This document shows positions 10,078-23,740 of a DNA stretch of 64,000 nt, piece after piece. Every line of letters begins with the position of its first letter. Positions within the stretch are counted from its first letter, which is position 1. A program made the position numbers and the translations under genes. Source of the stretch: Anastatus disparis (Eukaryota; Arthropoda; Insecta; Hymenoptera; Eupelmidae); contig JAFFSR010000300.1 of the NCBI GenBank assembly GCA_017163975.1, forward strand, positions 203,501 through 267,500, given 5' to 3'. The notes beneath the pieces are model-generated. The model was not told the DNA's origin. It saw only the letters and a list, made by a program, of their open reading frames with translations, and made no database searches.

Positions 10078-13000
10078 TCCATAAGTTTTTGAGTTTATTG
10101 TTTATGGGTTTATGATTTATGATTCTATGGTTTATGGGTATATAGTTTATGGGTTTATAGTATATAGGCTAACTGTTTATTAGTTTATGGTTTATGGGTT
10201 GGAAATTTATTAGTTCATGCGTCTATAGCTCACGGGTTTATGGTTTATGGGTTTATGAGCCATAAGTTTATGGGTTTATTGTTTATGGGTTTATAGCTTA
10301 TGGGTTTATGATTTATGATTTTATGGTTTATGGGTATATAGTTTATGGGTTTATGGTATATAGGCTTATGTTTATAGGTTAACTGTTTATTAGTTTATGG
10401 TTTATGGGTCGGAAATTCATTAGTTCATGCGTCTATAGTTCACGGGTTTATGGTTTATGGGTTTATGAGCCATAAGTTTATGGGTTTATTGTTTATGGGT
10501 TTATAGCTTATGGGTTTATGATTTATGATTTTATGGTTTATGGGTATATAGTTTATGGGTTTATGGTATATAGGCTTATGTTTATAGGTTAACTGTTATT
10601 AGTTTATGGTTTATGGGTTGGAAATTTATTAGTTCATGCGTCTATAGCTCACGGGTTTATGGTTTATGGGTTTATGAGCCATAAGTTTATGGGTTTATTG
10701 TTTATGGGTTTATAGCTTATGGGTTTATGATTTATGATTTTATGGTTTATGGGTATATAGTTTATGGGTTTATGGTATATAGGCTTATGTTTATAGGTTA
10801 ACTGTTTATTAGTTTATGGTTTATGGGTCGGAAATTTATTAGTTCATGCGTCTATAGTTCACGGGTTTATGGTTTATGGGCTAATGAGCATGGGTTCATA
10901 ATTTATGGGTTAAAAGTTTATGGATTTATATTTTATGTGTTTATGGTTTATAGGTTTGTAGTTTATAATTTTATGGTTTATGGGTTTATAGTTTATAAGT
11001 TTATGGTTTTTTCGTTTATGGTTTATGAGTTAATTGGTATGAGTTAATTTATGGGTTTATAGTTTATGGGTCTATGGTTTATGATTTTATAGTTTATAGG
11101 TTTATTGGTTTGTGGTTCCTGGGTTTATTTTTCATGGGTTAATGGGTTTATGGTTCATTGGTTTATAAGCTAATAGTTTGTTAGTTTATGGTTTTTTGAT
11201 TTATGGTATGTGGGTTTATGTTTTAATGGTATATGGGTTCACGGTTTATTAGTGTATAATTTATAATTTTATAGTTTACTAGTTTATGGTTTATGGGTTT
11301 ATAAGCATAGGTTCATAGCTTATAGGTTTTTGGTTTATGGATTCATTGATTATGGGATAATAGTTTATGGGTTTATAAGTTTATGGTTCATGGGTTTATA
11401 GTTTATAGGTTAATGGACTTATGGTTTATAGGTTTATTGTTCTTCGGTTCATGGGTTCTTAGTTTATGAGTACATGGTTGATGGGTTCATGGTTCATGGG
11501 TTCATAGTTTATGGGTTTTTGGTTTATTGGTTCATGATTCGATGGTTAACGGGTTTATAGTTTATATTTTATGGGTTAATGATTTGTGGTATATAAGTTC
11601 ATGGTTTATGGGTAAATGGTTGATAGGTTCATTGTTGATAGGTTCAAGGGTTAATAGTTGACGGATTTATAGTTTATTCGTATATAATTTATAGGTTTGT
11701 AGCTTATTAGTTTATGGATTTTTGCTGTATGGGCATAAAGCATAAGCTTTATGAGTCAATAGATTATGGTTTAATGGGTCATTGAGTTTATTGTTTATTG
11801 GTTTATATTTTTTTGTTTTATGGTTTATGGATCAATGGTTTTGGGGTTTCTTTTGTTTATGGGTTTATGAGTATGGGATAATAGTTTATAGGTTTATAGT
11901 TCATGGATATAAGGTTTATAGATTTATGGTTTATGGTTCACAGTTTATGGCTTCATAGGTTTAAAATTTGTGGGTTCATGTTTGATTGTTATGCTTTAAG
12001 GGTTCATAATTCATAGGTTCATGGGTTTGTAGTTAATAGGATTATGGTATGTATGTTTATGGTTACCAGGTTTATAGATGGTTATATGTGTTATATGGGT
12101 TATATGGGTTTGTAGTTAATAGGATTATGGTATGTATGTTTATGGTTGATAGGTTTATGAGTTTATAGTTTAGGGGTTTACGGTTTATGGTTTATAGGTT
12201 AATGGTAAATGGGTTTGAGGTTTATCGTTCATGGATTTATAGTTGATAGGTTTATAGATTGATGGTTTATGGGTTTATGGTTCATGGATTTATGGGTTTA
12301 TATTTTCAAGGTTTATGGTATATTGATTTATTAGGTTTATAGTTCATTAGTTTATAAATTTTCTGGTTTATGGTTTTTGGGTTCATGGTTAATAGGTTTA
12401 TGGTTTATGGGTTTATGTTTCAATGTTTTATTTGTTTACGGTTTACGGATTTCTGGTTTATAGGATCATAGGTTTATGGGTTTATTGTTCATACGGTTAT
12501 GGTTAAATTTAATGATCAGAGGGTTCATAATTCATAAGTTTATGGTTCATAGTTTATATGTTTACGGTCTATGAGTTCATACGTTTATGGATTTTACGAT
12601 TATGGTTCTTGGGTTTATGGTTAATAATTTATTGGTTTATAGTTTATAGGTTGATGGTTTATAAATGTATGGCTTTTTTATTCATAGTTAATGGTTCAAT
12701 TGTTTATGAGCCCATGATTCATGGGTCTGCATAATTATAGGTTTATAGGTTTATAGTTTATGGATTCAGGGTTTATGGATAAATAGTTTATTAGTATATG
12801 ACTTATAATTTATAGTTAATTAGTTTATGGTTTATTGGTTTATGGTTCATGGGTTCACGGTTTATTAGTATATACGTTTACGGTTAATGGGTTTTAGCAT
12901 GTATGTTTATGGTTAATAGGTTTATGAGTTTATGTTTTATGGGTTTATGATTTATGGTTTCATAGTTCATGGGTTTCTAGTTTATGGTTCATGGGTTTAT

Positions 13001-16000
13001 GGTCTATTGGTTTATAGTTTATGGGTTCATGGATATATTTTTCATGGACTTATGGATATACGGTTGATAGGTTCATTGTTAATGGATTGATGGTTCATAG
13101 GTTAATATTTTTATGGTTTATAGTATATTGGGTAATTGGGTTTAGAGTTTATTAGTTCATAATTTTTGGTTTATGGTATATAGGGTAATTGGGTTTAGAG
13201 TTTATTAGTTCAAAATTTTTGGTTTATGGTATATGTATTTATGGTTCTTGGGTTCATTGTTTATAGGTTTATGGCTTATAAGTTTATGTTTCAGTCGTTC
13301 ATTGGTTTACTAGTGTATTAGTGTATATAGTTTATTAGTGTATAGTTTATAAGTTTATAGTTGATAAGTCTATCTTTATTTGGTTTATGGTTTATAGGTT
13401 CATGGTTTATGGGTTCATGGTTTATAGGTTTATAGTTTGTAGAATAATAGTTTATGGGTTTATAGTTTATGGTTTTATAGTTTATGGTTTTATAGTTTAT
13501 GGACGTATGGTTTATGGATTTATGGTTTGTGGATTTATGGTTCATGGGCTTATAAGTTTGTAGTTTGTAGATTTATAGTTAATTGTTATGGTTAAAGGGT
13601 TAATAATTTATAGGTTTATGGCCTTGTGGTTAACTGCTTATTTGTTTAAGGTTAATTGGTTAATGGTTTATAGGATTATGGTTTATGGATTTATGGCTTT
13701 TTGGTGTTAGGGTTATCGGTTAATTGTTTATGGGTCCATAGTTTATAGGTTTAAAGGTTTGTAGGTTTAGAGTTTTCTGTTTATGGGTTCATAGTTCACG
13801 GGTTCAGGTTTTATAGATTTATAGTTTATTAGTATAAAGTTTCTTAGTTTATAGTTTATTAGTTTATGATTTATGGGTTTACGGGTTTCTGGTTTATGGT
13901 CTATGGATTTATAATTTATAGGCTCATGGATGTATGGCGTATTGTTAATGGGTTTATGGGTTCATGGTTTTTTGGTTCTCAATTTATTAGTTTATGATTT
14001 TTTGGTTTATGGGTTTATGGTTTATAGGTTTATGGGTTTATGATTTTTGGTTATTGGTTAATGGGTTTATAGTTCATGGGTTTATGGTTGATTGGTTAAT
14101 GGTTTATGGGTTCCATGGGTTTATAGTTTATTAGTTCATGGTTTCTTGATTTATGGTTTATAGGTGCATGGTATATAAGATTATAGGTTTATCGTTTATT
14201 GGTTCCTAATTTATGGGTTTATAGTTTATTGTTGTGGTTAATAGGTTTTTAATTTATGGGTATATAGGTTAACGGTTTATGGGCTGATGGGTTTACGGTT
14301 TTTAGGTTTATGGTTTTATGGGTTTATGTGTTTATGTTTTGTGGCTTATTCGTTTACAATTTATAAGTTTGTGGTTAATGAATCTACTTTTTATTCGTTT
14401 ATGGTTTTTTGGTTTATCGGTTAATAGTTTATAGATCCATAAGTTCAGGGTTTATAGGTTTATGTTTTAATGGTTTACAAGTTATTGGGTTATCAAGTTT
14501 ATAGTTTATCAGTTCATGATTTTTTAGGTTATGGTTTATAAGTTTATGGTTCATGGGCTTAGTTCATAAGTTCAGGATTTATGGTTTTATGGTTTATGGG
14601 CTTATTGTTCATGGGTTTATGAGTTTATGGGTTCACGGTTAATGGTTTTAAGGTTTATGGTTCATGGGTTCATAGTTCATGGGTTTATGGATTGTTGGTT
14701 TATTATTTATGGGTTTATATTTTCAAGGTTTATGGTATATTGATTTATTAGGCTTATAGTTTATTAGTTTATAATTTTTCTGGTTTATGGTTTCTGGGTT
14801 CATGGTTTATAGGTTTATGGTTTATGGGTTTATGTTTCTATGTTTTATTGGTTAACGGCTTATAAGTTTATAGTTTATAAGGTTATGGTTAAATTTTATG
14901 GTCGAAGGGTTTATAAGTTTATGGTTGATGGTTTATTGGTTTATACTTTACAGGTTAATAGTTCATAGATTTATGGTTTATGGATTTATGGCTTTTTTGT
15001 TCATGGTGTGTGGATTAATTGTTTATGAGCCCATGGTTTATGGGTTTGTATAATTATAGGTTATAGGTTTATGGTTTATGGGCTCATGGGTTTGTATTTT
15101 ATGGGTTTATAGTTTATACGTTTATGGTTTATTAGTTCTTGGTTTTTTGATTTTTAGGTTTATGGTTTATAAGTTTATGGTTCATAAGTTTAATGATTGT
15201 TGGATTATGGGCTTATACAGTTATAGTCTATGGATTTATGTTTTATGGGTTCATGGTTTATGGGTTCATGGGCCAATGAATTATGGTTCAATGGTTTATG
15301 AGTTTATAGGTTTATAGATTTATGTTTCATGGTCTATGGGTTTATAGTTTTAGGGTTTGTGGTTAATAGGTTTATGATTTGTAGGTTTATAGTTTATGGG
15401 TTAATGGGATTATAGTTTATTAGCTTATGGTTTTTTGGTTTGTATTTTATAAGTTTATGGTTCATGGATTTATAGTTAAATAGTTTATGGTTACAAGTTT
15501 ATAGCTTGTAAGTTTATGGTTCTTTGGCTTTATTTTTCATGGGTTTATGATATATGTGTTCATAATTTATAGGTTAATATTTTTTATTCAATAGGTTTGT
15601 GGTTTATGGTTTTATGGCTTCATTGTTAAAGGAGTTATATTTTTATATTCCATGGTATATTATGTTACTGACTTTATAGTTTATTGGTTTATGATTCAGT
15701 GGTTTATGGTTCATGATTTATTGATTAATAGTTTTTGGGTTTATGGCTTATAGGTTTATGGTTTTCGTGTTTATGGTTTATGAGTTCATAGTTTATCAGT
15801 TTATGGTTTTTTGGTTTATGGTTTATGGGTTTATTGGCATGGGTTTATTGTTTATAGGTTCAGGATTTATTGTTTATGGCTTTATAGTTTATAGGTTAAT
15901 GGGTTTAATGTTTATGGGTTTATGGTTTATTGGTTTATGGATATATAGTTCATTATTATGTAGTTCTTTGGTTTGTAGTATTATGTTTTATGGGTTAATG

Positions 16001-17290
16001 GCTAATGGGTTTATGGGTTTATATCCTATTGGTTCATGGTTTCTTGGTTTATGGGTTTAGAGTTTATAGGTTTATGAATTTGTTGCTTATGTGTTTATGG
16101 TGGATGGGTTTATAGTTTATTAGTTCATGGTTTTTCGGTTAATGGTTTATAGGTTCATGGGTGTACGGGTTCACGTTTTATGGTTTATAGATTTATGCGT
16201 TTACGTGTCTATGTTTTTATGGGTCAATGGTCTATGGGCTTATGTTTTAATAAACTAAGGTTTATTCGGTTTATAGCTCATTAGTTTTTGATTTTTTGTT
16301 TATTGTTTTTCAGTTTATGGTTCGTGGGTTTATGGTTTATGAGGTTATGGGTTTGTGGTTTATGGGGTTGTAAGTTTAGGCTTTATGGGTTTATGGATTC
16401 ATGTTTTATAGGTTTGTAGGTTTATTGGTGTATGGATTAATGATTTATAGATTTATGGCTTTATGAATAATGGGTTTATGGTTTTATTGTTTATGGGATT
16501 ATAATTTATGGGTTTACCGATTATTAGTTAATGTGTTTCATGGATTATGGATTTATTCTTTAATGGTTAATAGTTTATGCATTTGTGAATTTATGGGATG
16601 GTGGTTTATTGGTTTTGGTTTTATGGTTCATTAATGTATAGTTTATGGGTTAATGTTAATGGGTTTGAAGTTTATAGATTTATGTGTATGAATTTATGGT
16701 TTATGTGTTTATGGTTTAATGGTTTAATGGTTAATGGTTTAATGGTTCAATGGTTTATGATTTTATGATTTACAGGCTTAGGGAATTATGGTTTATAGGT
16801 TTAATGGATTATGGTATATGTGTTTACCGTTTATTGTTTCATGATTTTTAGGTTAACGGTGAAGAGGTTTTTTGGTTCATTGGTTTATGGTTCATCGTCG
16901 AAGTGTTCATGGTTAATTGATTTATGGGTTAAGCGTTGGTTCTTTTGTTGGTTTAAGGTTGATGAGTTTATGGTTTATGGTTTAATATTTTATGCATACA
17001 TAGTATGGGTATATAGTTTGATTATTCATTGATTATGATTCACGGGCTTATAATTGATGGATTCACGGTTTTAGCATTTGTGGATTCATGGGTTTGAGGT
17101 TTGTGAGTTTATGGATTGAAGGTTAATAGTTTATAAATATATGGTTTACAGGTCTAATGTTTATTATTATTGATTCATCGTTTTTGGGATTATGGTTGAT
17201 GCTTTTATGGTTTAAGGGTATATGGTCTACAGGGTTATCGGTTAATGGGGTATTTATTAATGTATTTACTGTTTGTTGGCTTATGGTCCT
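10078..17290 (+). repeat. 7.2-kb degenerate TTTATGGG-type array
   Basis: The stretch consists of short G/T-rich words, mostly TTTATGGG, TTTATGGT and TTTATAGG, with all G on the plus strand. It decays progressively towards the right. Frames within it (such as those rich in YGFMVYG) are products of the repeat and not genes. The same repeat lies in opposite orientation at 24515-26440. Confidence 0.95.
10085..10880 (+). repeat. 210-bp higher-order repeat inside the TTTATGGG array
   Basis: The landmark GGAAATT(T/C)ATTAGTTCATG recurs at 10201, 10411, 10620 and 10830, giving periods of 210, 209 and 210 bp. The units are nearly identical, unlike the rest of the array, so this is the most recently amplified part. 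Confidence 0.9.
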
Positions 17291-17640
17291 TTAAGACATG
17301 TACATGAACATAATAATAAAATTACATTTTAATGTAAAATTCTCGGAAAAAAATTTAAAAGAATGTTCTATCTCAAAAGAAATAAATGTAATAAAAACAT
17401 TTAATTCAAAATAAAAAATTTTTTCAATCAACAAATAAATAATTTATATTTAGCTTGTATATTTATTCTATAATTATTATATTAGTTTTGATAAAAATGT
17501 ATTAAAAAAAGACATTTCAAAGCTTCAAATTAGCTAAATTTAACTAAATGAGTATCCAAAAATGAAGGTCCATAAATAAGGGGCTTATTTCTGTCGACGA
17601 CAGCGGCGATATATAGAGAGATATAGTAATAATAACATAG
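17291..17640. other. AT-rich spacer with one copy of a 33-bp flanking repeat
   Basis: There is no gene. About 17557-17590 (TCCATAAATAAGGGGCTTAT) is nearly repeated at about 17977-18010 (TCAATAAATACGGGGCTTAT), on the far side of the next array. Confidence 0.6.
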
Positions 17641-17649
17641 GGAGATAAA

Positions 17650-17960
17650 GAATAACTTAGCTAAAATTTAACTAAATTTAACTTAATTTCAGCTGAAAGT
17701 TAGCAAAATTCAACTCAATTATAGCTCAAATTTAGCTAAAAGTTTACTAATTTTAGCTAAAAGTTGACTAATTTTAGCTGAAAGGTAGCGAAATTCAACT
17801 TAATTTAAGCTCAAATTTAGCTAAAATTTCACTAAATTTACGTTAATTTTAGCTAAAATTGAGTTTAATTTATCTAAATTTCAGTTAAAATCAATGTAAA
17901 TTTAGCTAACTTTTACCTAAAATTAAGTTTAATTTAGCTAATTTTCAGCTAAAAAAAAGA
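17650..17960. repeat. TTAGCTAAA-type short tandem array
   Basis: Degenerate ~15-20-bp units built of AATTTAGCTAAAATT and AACTAAATTTAACTT. Many units are self-complementary around AGCT. The array is bracketed by the direct repeats noted at 17557 and 17977. Confidence 0.8.
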
Positions 17961-18057
17961 GGATTGAGGGGGACTAAAAAAATGAGGGTCAATAAATACG
18001 GGGCTTATTTTATATATTGAATATTAAATAATATATTTCATATATTATTTTATCTTA

Positions 18058-20605
18058 TGCTGATTTGCTAGCGTACTCTATAATCAACGTACGCTAGCTT
18101 GAGTAGCTGCTAGTTCTAGCGTACGCTAATATTGCTAGCGTGCGTTAATTTTAGCAGGTCCCAGTTGAGCGCTCGCTTATTTTGCAAGCATATGCTATTT
18201 TCAATGTAAGCTAATTTAAGCGCACGCTAGTTTTATCGTACAATAGTTTTTGCAGAGGCTAGTTTTGGTGCTCACTAATTTTAGCAGATGCTAGTTTTAG
18301 CACGCGCTTATATCGATAGTTTATGTTGGTCTTAGCATACTCTTATTTTAGCAGACGCTAGTTTTAGCGCAAGCTAATATTGCAAACATATGCTATTTCT
18401 AGCGTACGCTAATTTTAGTGCACGCTTACTTCATCGTAAGGTGATTTCAGTAGATGCTCATTTTCACGCTCACTAATTTTAGCGGATGCTATTATTGGCT
18501 GATTTTATATTTACATTCATACGCTAGTTTTAGTGCTAACTTATTTTAGCAGCTGCTAGTTTTAACGCACGCCAATGTTTCTAGAGTACGCTTTTTTCAG
18601 CATAAGTTAATTTTAGTAATTGATAGTCTTAACGTACACTAATATTGCTAGCCTACGCTAGTTTTCGCGCACGCTAATATTGATAGCTTCAAATGATTTC
18701 AGCGTACGCTAATTTTATCAAACGCTAGTTTTAGCGCATGCTTATATTGATTGTGTACGCTAGTTTCTGCGTACGCTAATATCAACAGACGCTATTTTCA
18801 GTACACGCTTATATTGCTAGCACATGCTATTTTCAGTGTATGCTAATTTCAGGAGACGCTAGTTTAAGAGCACGCTAATATTGCTAGCATATGCTATTTT
18901 CAGCGTGCGTCAATTTTAGTGCACATTAATGTTGATGGTGTATGCTAACATATACCAGTTTTAGTGTTCACTAATTCTAGCAGATACTTCTTTTAGCGCT
19001 TGCTAATACAGTCAGCTTGTTGACTACCGATGCTCCTCCTCCATTGGCTCGCTCGATCGTTACCCCCACTGACTAGTTTGTTTACGCGCTCGACGATTTC
19101 GTTTCGCACTATTTTATTAATTAAGGAATTGTCTTTTTTATCATTAGAATCATTTGAATTGCTATTAGTTAAATTTTCAGTTGTACTATTTGTATAAATG
19201 TAATGTCAAAAAATGTAACCTTGAAGCTATAAATCTTTTTTTCCTAATAGAGAAGTATGCTTAATATAAACCAATCTGACACTCTGTTTATTATCCAAAC
19301 CACAAATCGGGTAATCATAGAAATTTTTCTCGCCTGGAGTAGCAGCGTTATTTAGAGAGTGCAAAACATAATCGTCGAGCGCGTAAATAAGCTAGTTAGT
19401 GGGTGTGACGATTGAGTGTGCCGATGGAAGAGAAGCGGCGGTTCTCAACAAGAGATATGTATTGCTAGCTTACGCTTACGTCAATTTTAGCAGACGCTAG
19501 TTTTAGTGCGCGCTGATATTAATAGCGTACGCTTGTTTCATCGTATGCTAATTTTAGCAGACGCTCGTTTTCGTGATTACTGATTTAAGTAGATGCTATT
19601 ATTAGCTTTTTTTATATTTGCTAGCAGACGCTAGTTTCAGTGCTAACTAATTTTAGCAGCTTTTAGTTTTAGCGCACGCCAATATTGCTAGCATATGCGA
19701 TTTTTATTGTACGCTAATATTAGCATAAGCAATCATTGATAGCGTACGCTAACTTCATTGTACGCTGATTATAGCATACGCAAGTTTAAATGCTCGCTGA
19801 TCGTATCAGACGCTATTATTAGTTGTTGCTAATTATGATAGCAAACGATAGTTTTAGTGGTAAATAATTTTGTTAGCTGCTACTTTTAGCTCGTACCGAC
19901 ATTCCTAGCATACACTCTTATGAACTTACGCTAAATTAAGTATCTGCTAGTTTTAGCGTACGCTAAAATTGCTGGCATACGCTTGTTGTAGCGTATGCTA
20001 ATTAGAGCAGACGATAGTCTTAGCGCACGCTAATATTGCTAGCTTATGCTATTTTCAGTGTGCACTAATTTTAGAGCACGCTAATATTAATAGCGTACGC
20101 TAGTTCCGTTGTAGGATAATTTTAGCAGCGTCTAGTTTTAGTGCTCACTAATTTCAACAGATGCTAGTTTTAGCGCCTGCTAATATTGCCAGCTTACGTA
20201 AGTTTGAGTTTACGCTAATTTTAGCTGATGCCAGTTTTAGCAGACGCTAATATTGATAGCTTACGTTGGTTTCAGCGTACACTAATTTTGACAGAGGCAA
20301 GTTTTGGCGCACGCTAGTATTGCTAGCATTTGCTATTTTCAGCGTGCGCTAATTTTAGCGAACGCTAATATTGATAGCGTACGCTAATTTTAGCAGAAGC
20401 TTGTTTTGGTGATCACTAATTCCAGCAGATGCTAGGTTTGGCGCCTGTTAATATTGCAAGCTTACGCTAGTTTTAGCTTACGACAATTTTAGCTAATTCT
20501 AGTTTCAGCGCACGCTAATATTGATAGCTTCAAATGGTTTAGGCGTACGCTAGTTTAAGTGCTCACTAATTTCAGCAGATGCTAGTTTTAGTGCCTGCTA
20601 GTATT
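18058..20605. repeat. Palindromic GCGTACGC satellite
   Basis: Degenerate ~16-20-bp units of the form TTTTAGCGCACGCTAAT, TTAGCGTACGCTAA and TTTTAGCAGACGCTAG, grouped into roughly 60-bp blocks with GCTAATATTGATAGC. The core is palindromic. It is interrupted by a MITE at 19016-19452. The same core words occur in the TIRs of the MITE at 54127-55364. The array runs directly into the transposase relic at about 20606. Confidence 0.9.
19016..19452. mobile_element. 437-bp MITE inserted in the GCGTACGC satellite
   Basis: Ends are CTTGTTGA and TCAACAAG, with long imperfect TIRs of about 95 bp that include CTCGACGATT and AATCGTCGAG. The interior is AT-rich and non-coding. No clear target duplication was found. 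Confidence 0.7.
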
Positions 20606-21851
20606 GCCAGCGAAATTGCCATTAATTGTCGAGATGGGTTTCAAAAAGCTTCTAAGATTGTGGAACCTAATACTCCAGTATTCTTTAACTGCTTACAAAG
20701 TATTTATAGAGGAATTCAAATAGTAAAGGAAAATCCAATGAGTATGAGATTAAATGTTCTGATATAAACGAGGAACAACTCATGTTTTATTTGCAATAAT
20801 GTAAATGATTTGCACAGATTGTCAATCGATTGCAAAGAACAAATTCTCGTACAATGCAATATATTTTTTTTAGAAACTGTAAGGTCCTGTAATCGTCATT
20901 TAGATAAACGAGGATATATACTGCGCCCTTTGTTACCTGGTTTACAGTGCATCATTAGGCAAATAGCTATTTAAGGCCCGTATCTACAGGTTTTCCTGCA
21001 AGAAATGCGTAATGCTTCTTTAAATAATCATAGATTGAATGATATTAACGATTTATCAGATGAAGAAGCTTACACTCTTACGAGTTTAATAAAAGAGCAA
21101 TTTACTGAGCTCTTTAATTATTGCGATAGAGCCTAAGGAAGAAACATTAATAGAAAAGATTTATTAATGTTTTTGTCTAAACCACGTCAGAGGCTTTCAG
21201 ATGAATTTCTTACTGTACTCTCCCAGTACAATAGCAGACGGCGTTCAAGTTTAGCTGTTGCTGCAGTGAGCGAAGCGTTAATGATGCGATTCGTTCTAGA
21301 AAATATTGGATTGAACGCAGTAACAAAAGAAGAATACATTCGCCAACACGTGACTGAATTTTTAAATATTTTGTATAATCCACAACCAGAAAATCCTGTG
21401 GCAATAATATACATTGATGGAACGTACAGCTACTGTCATAAAAGCAGAAATTGCAGAGCGTTACAACAATCATATTATCAACAAAGAGTGGCATCTTGTT
21501 AATATATCTTGTGTGGCTGCTCCAGATGGTTATGTCCTGGATATTAACAGGCCATATTTCTCTGATGCACGCAATAATGATGCAGCAATGCTTAACCATG
21601 AATGGGATAACAATGAAGACCTTCATAATTGGTTTCATGAAGAAGATATCTTAATTGTTGATAGAGGATATAGAGGACGTTAACTATCCATAGAAGATGC
21701 AAACGAATCTCGCATCATGACAAAAACAAGATGGATGGTTGAAGCAAGAAATGGGCATTTCAAATCAAAATTCAAATACTTGGGAAATATGCAACAAAGT
21801 TACATGCTCACTAATATTGGTGATTTTATCGTATTAGAAGTGCCATTATAA
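20606..21851 (+). pseudogene. DDE-type transposase relic (DDE_Tnp_4/Harbinger-ISL2EU-like)
   Basis: The protein is recognisable across several frames. The N-terminal part (20606-20765) reads CRDGFQKASKIVEPN; a middle part has LSDEEAYTLTSLIKEQFTEL; then come 21167-21490 (RQRLSDEFLTVLSQY, AIIYIDGTYSYCHKSRN) and 21490-21851 (PDGYVLDINRPYFSDARNND, ILIVDRGYRG, EDANESRIMTKTRWMVEARNG). The likely catalytic triad is visible: Asp at 21416 (YIDGTY), Asp at 21660 (VDRGY) and Glu at 21741 (MVEARNG). There are frameshifts (one near 21487), stops (for example TAA at 21681) and an apparent deletion between the second Asp and the Glu, which are only about 27 residues apart. Not functional. The superfamily placement is from memory of the family pattern. 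Confidence 0.75.
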
Positions 21852-23440
21852 GCAGGTATCAATAATTTAAAAAGTTGATAAAATTTACAAAAATTAAAAG
21901 TAATCATAATTATATACAATATATGCAGATTTTATCCCTTAATATTAATGGAATATGCAGATGTTGCACTCACTCGATCAATGTGAGATAGATCATTACT
22001 TCAGAATATCGTTCAAAATAGAGTTGGAGCTGGAAATTTGGCAGTTAGGAATCCTCATAGGTATTAATTTACAATAAAATAAGCGCTTTATATATGCTCA
22101 TATTTGTATATAGGCTTGTCTCTGGGACTTTTCATTTTTTTCGTTATGTTTTTGAAAAGTTATTTTACAGCTGTTCGTAGGTAACGGATGATGCACACTA
22201 TTGAAACTATATTCACACCTTTTGTACAATCCTATGACTTTATTTTTTATGTATTTAGTAAATGTGCGACCAACCTAACGGTGGATGTACTTTTTTTAAA
22301 TTGATAAATTGAGCTCTTTTCTTAGCTTTATTTAAGTATACATTTTCTTAGTAGCTTTCAAACTCACTTGCAATAACTAATAGCTTAAATGAATTATTAC
22401 TAAACTCCATAGAACATGACGCAATGATATAATATTATCTATGTTAATCTTTTTCAAATTTTAATAATTCTTTCATTCGAAAAATCGCAAAAAAGATTAC
22501 AAATACAGTTTGCTCATTTTTGTAACTTACGAATCGTTGAATTATTGTAACAAGAAATATCATTTAAGATAACTTGACTTGAATAGGTGAAATCATAAAA
22601 TTTAAATGTTTCTAATAAACAATATAATAAAATTAAAATTTACTATATATATATGCGTTGAATATACTACAATTGATAGTTGATGCTTGTAAAATATCGT
22701 GATTCTAATTCACAGAAAAAAAGATAAAAACGCTATCTGTAAGATCTATCTGTTTCTCTGTTTACCATGCAGGTAATCACAATTATGTGTATCTAAATAT
22801 GCTTACCTAATAGTTATAATTATAGCAAGATCTAAATTTTCTGCTTTTTATGTATATAGTGGAAGCATGGCTTTATTTCTGTCAGTGCTCTTTTGCATTT
22901 TCTTATATACACAACCCCATATACACAACCTAGCTACTGCATTTACGCATGTATTATATTTGTAAAACTGAAAATATAAACACTGAATTTGTAAATGAAC
23001 ATCTTTAGAATATAAAACAGAAACTTTTGATGATGATGGTGACGATGATGTCATATTCGTAGATACATCAGGCCACCATTTGAAAAACAAATAAAACTGT
23101 AAGTGAAAGAAGAAATCAACGTGAAACGATCAGCAGCATTACAAACGTTCTTAGACAATAATTAAGTAAAAAAATAAAATTGGTTGCTGTAGGAAAATTA
23201 TTTTTATTTTATATTATTATATACGCAATTAGAGCATCAGTTAAGTACTCTTTATTGTGTATAAGTGCTAATTAATTGTAATGGTTTTAATTCTGTTAAA
23301 ATCTTATAATATTTTATTAAAATAAAAAAATTGATTAAAAAATAAAAGGAAAACATAATTCATAAATTAATTTTCACCTTAGTTTTTACTTACCTCATTA
23401 CATTATTCACTATATTATATTTCACCGATCAATACAAATT
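21852..23440. other. AT-rich, no feature recognised
   Basis: Short frames such as the minus-strand one at 22848-23090 have no domain or repeat support. Confidence 0.6.
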
Positions 23441-23447
23441 TCTTCTT

Positions 23448-23740
23448 TTTTTTTGATAGATTTCTGCGGGCTCAAAGCCTATTTACGTACAGTTTCTGAC
23501 CTAGATAAGTTTTGACATATTATTTACTGTAGCGTCAGCCCACTACCTGAAATAGTTCGGTTCACGACATCGATCCCAGACACGAAAACTCGGAAGAGCA
23601 ATGCACAGTAGACATTGCTTCCGTGAAATTCGACCCAGCGAGGAATCAATCCTGCACTCCTCGAGGTTTGATTTTGTCAACCGGCAAAGCACATCTGCAC
23701 TGCGCCTTACTCGCGCCTTACTATCAGGTTACTATCGGAT
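23448..23740 (-). mobile_element. Possible short retroelement (SINE-like) with A tail
   Basis: A GC-richer island of about 290 bp which, read on the minus strand, ends in ATCAAAAAAAAAG at 23448. The sharp change in composition and the A tail fit a SINE or other retroposed sequence. I could not identify convincing A and B box promoter motifs. Weak call. Confidence 0.3.

Noticed and set aside
10823..17032. Plus-strand frames rich in YGFMVYG residues
   Set aside because: They are translations of the TTTATGGG-type array; the residue pattern follows the DNA period and there is no domain or start context.
23448..23740. tRNA gene or clear tRNA-derived SINE
   Set aside because: No cloverleaf or convincing A/B boxes could be drawn; kept only as a weak SINE-like call.
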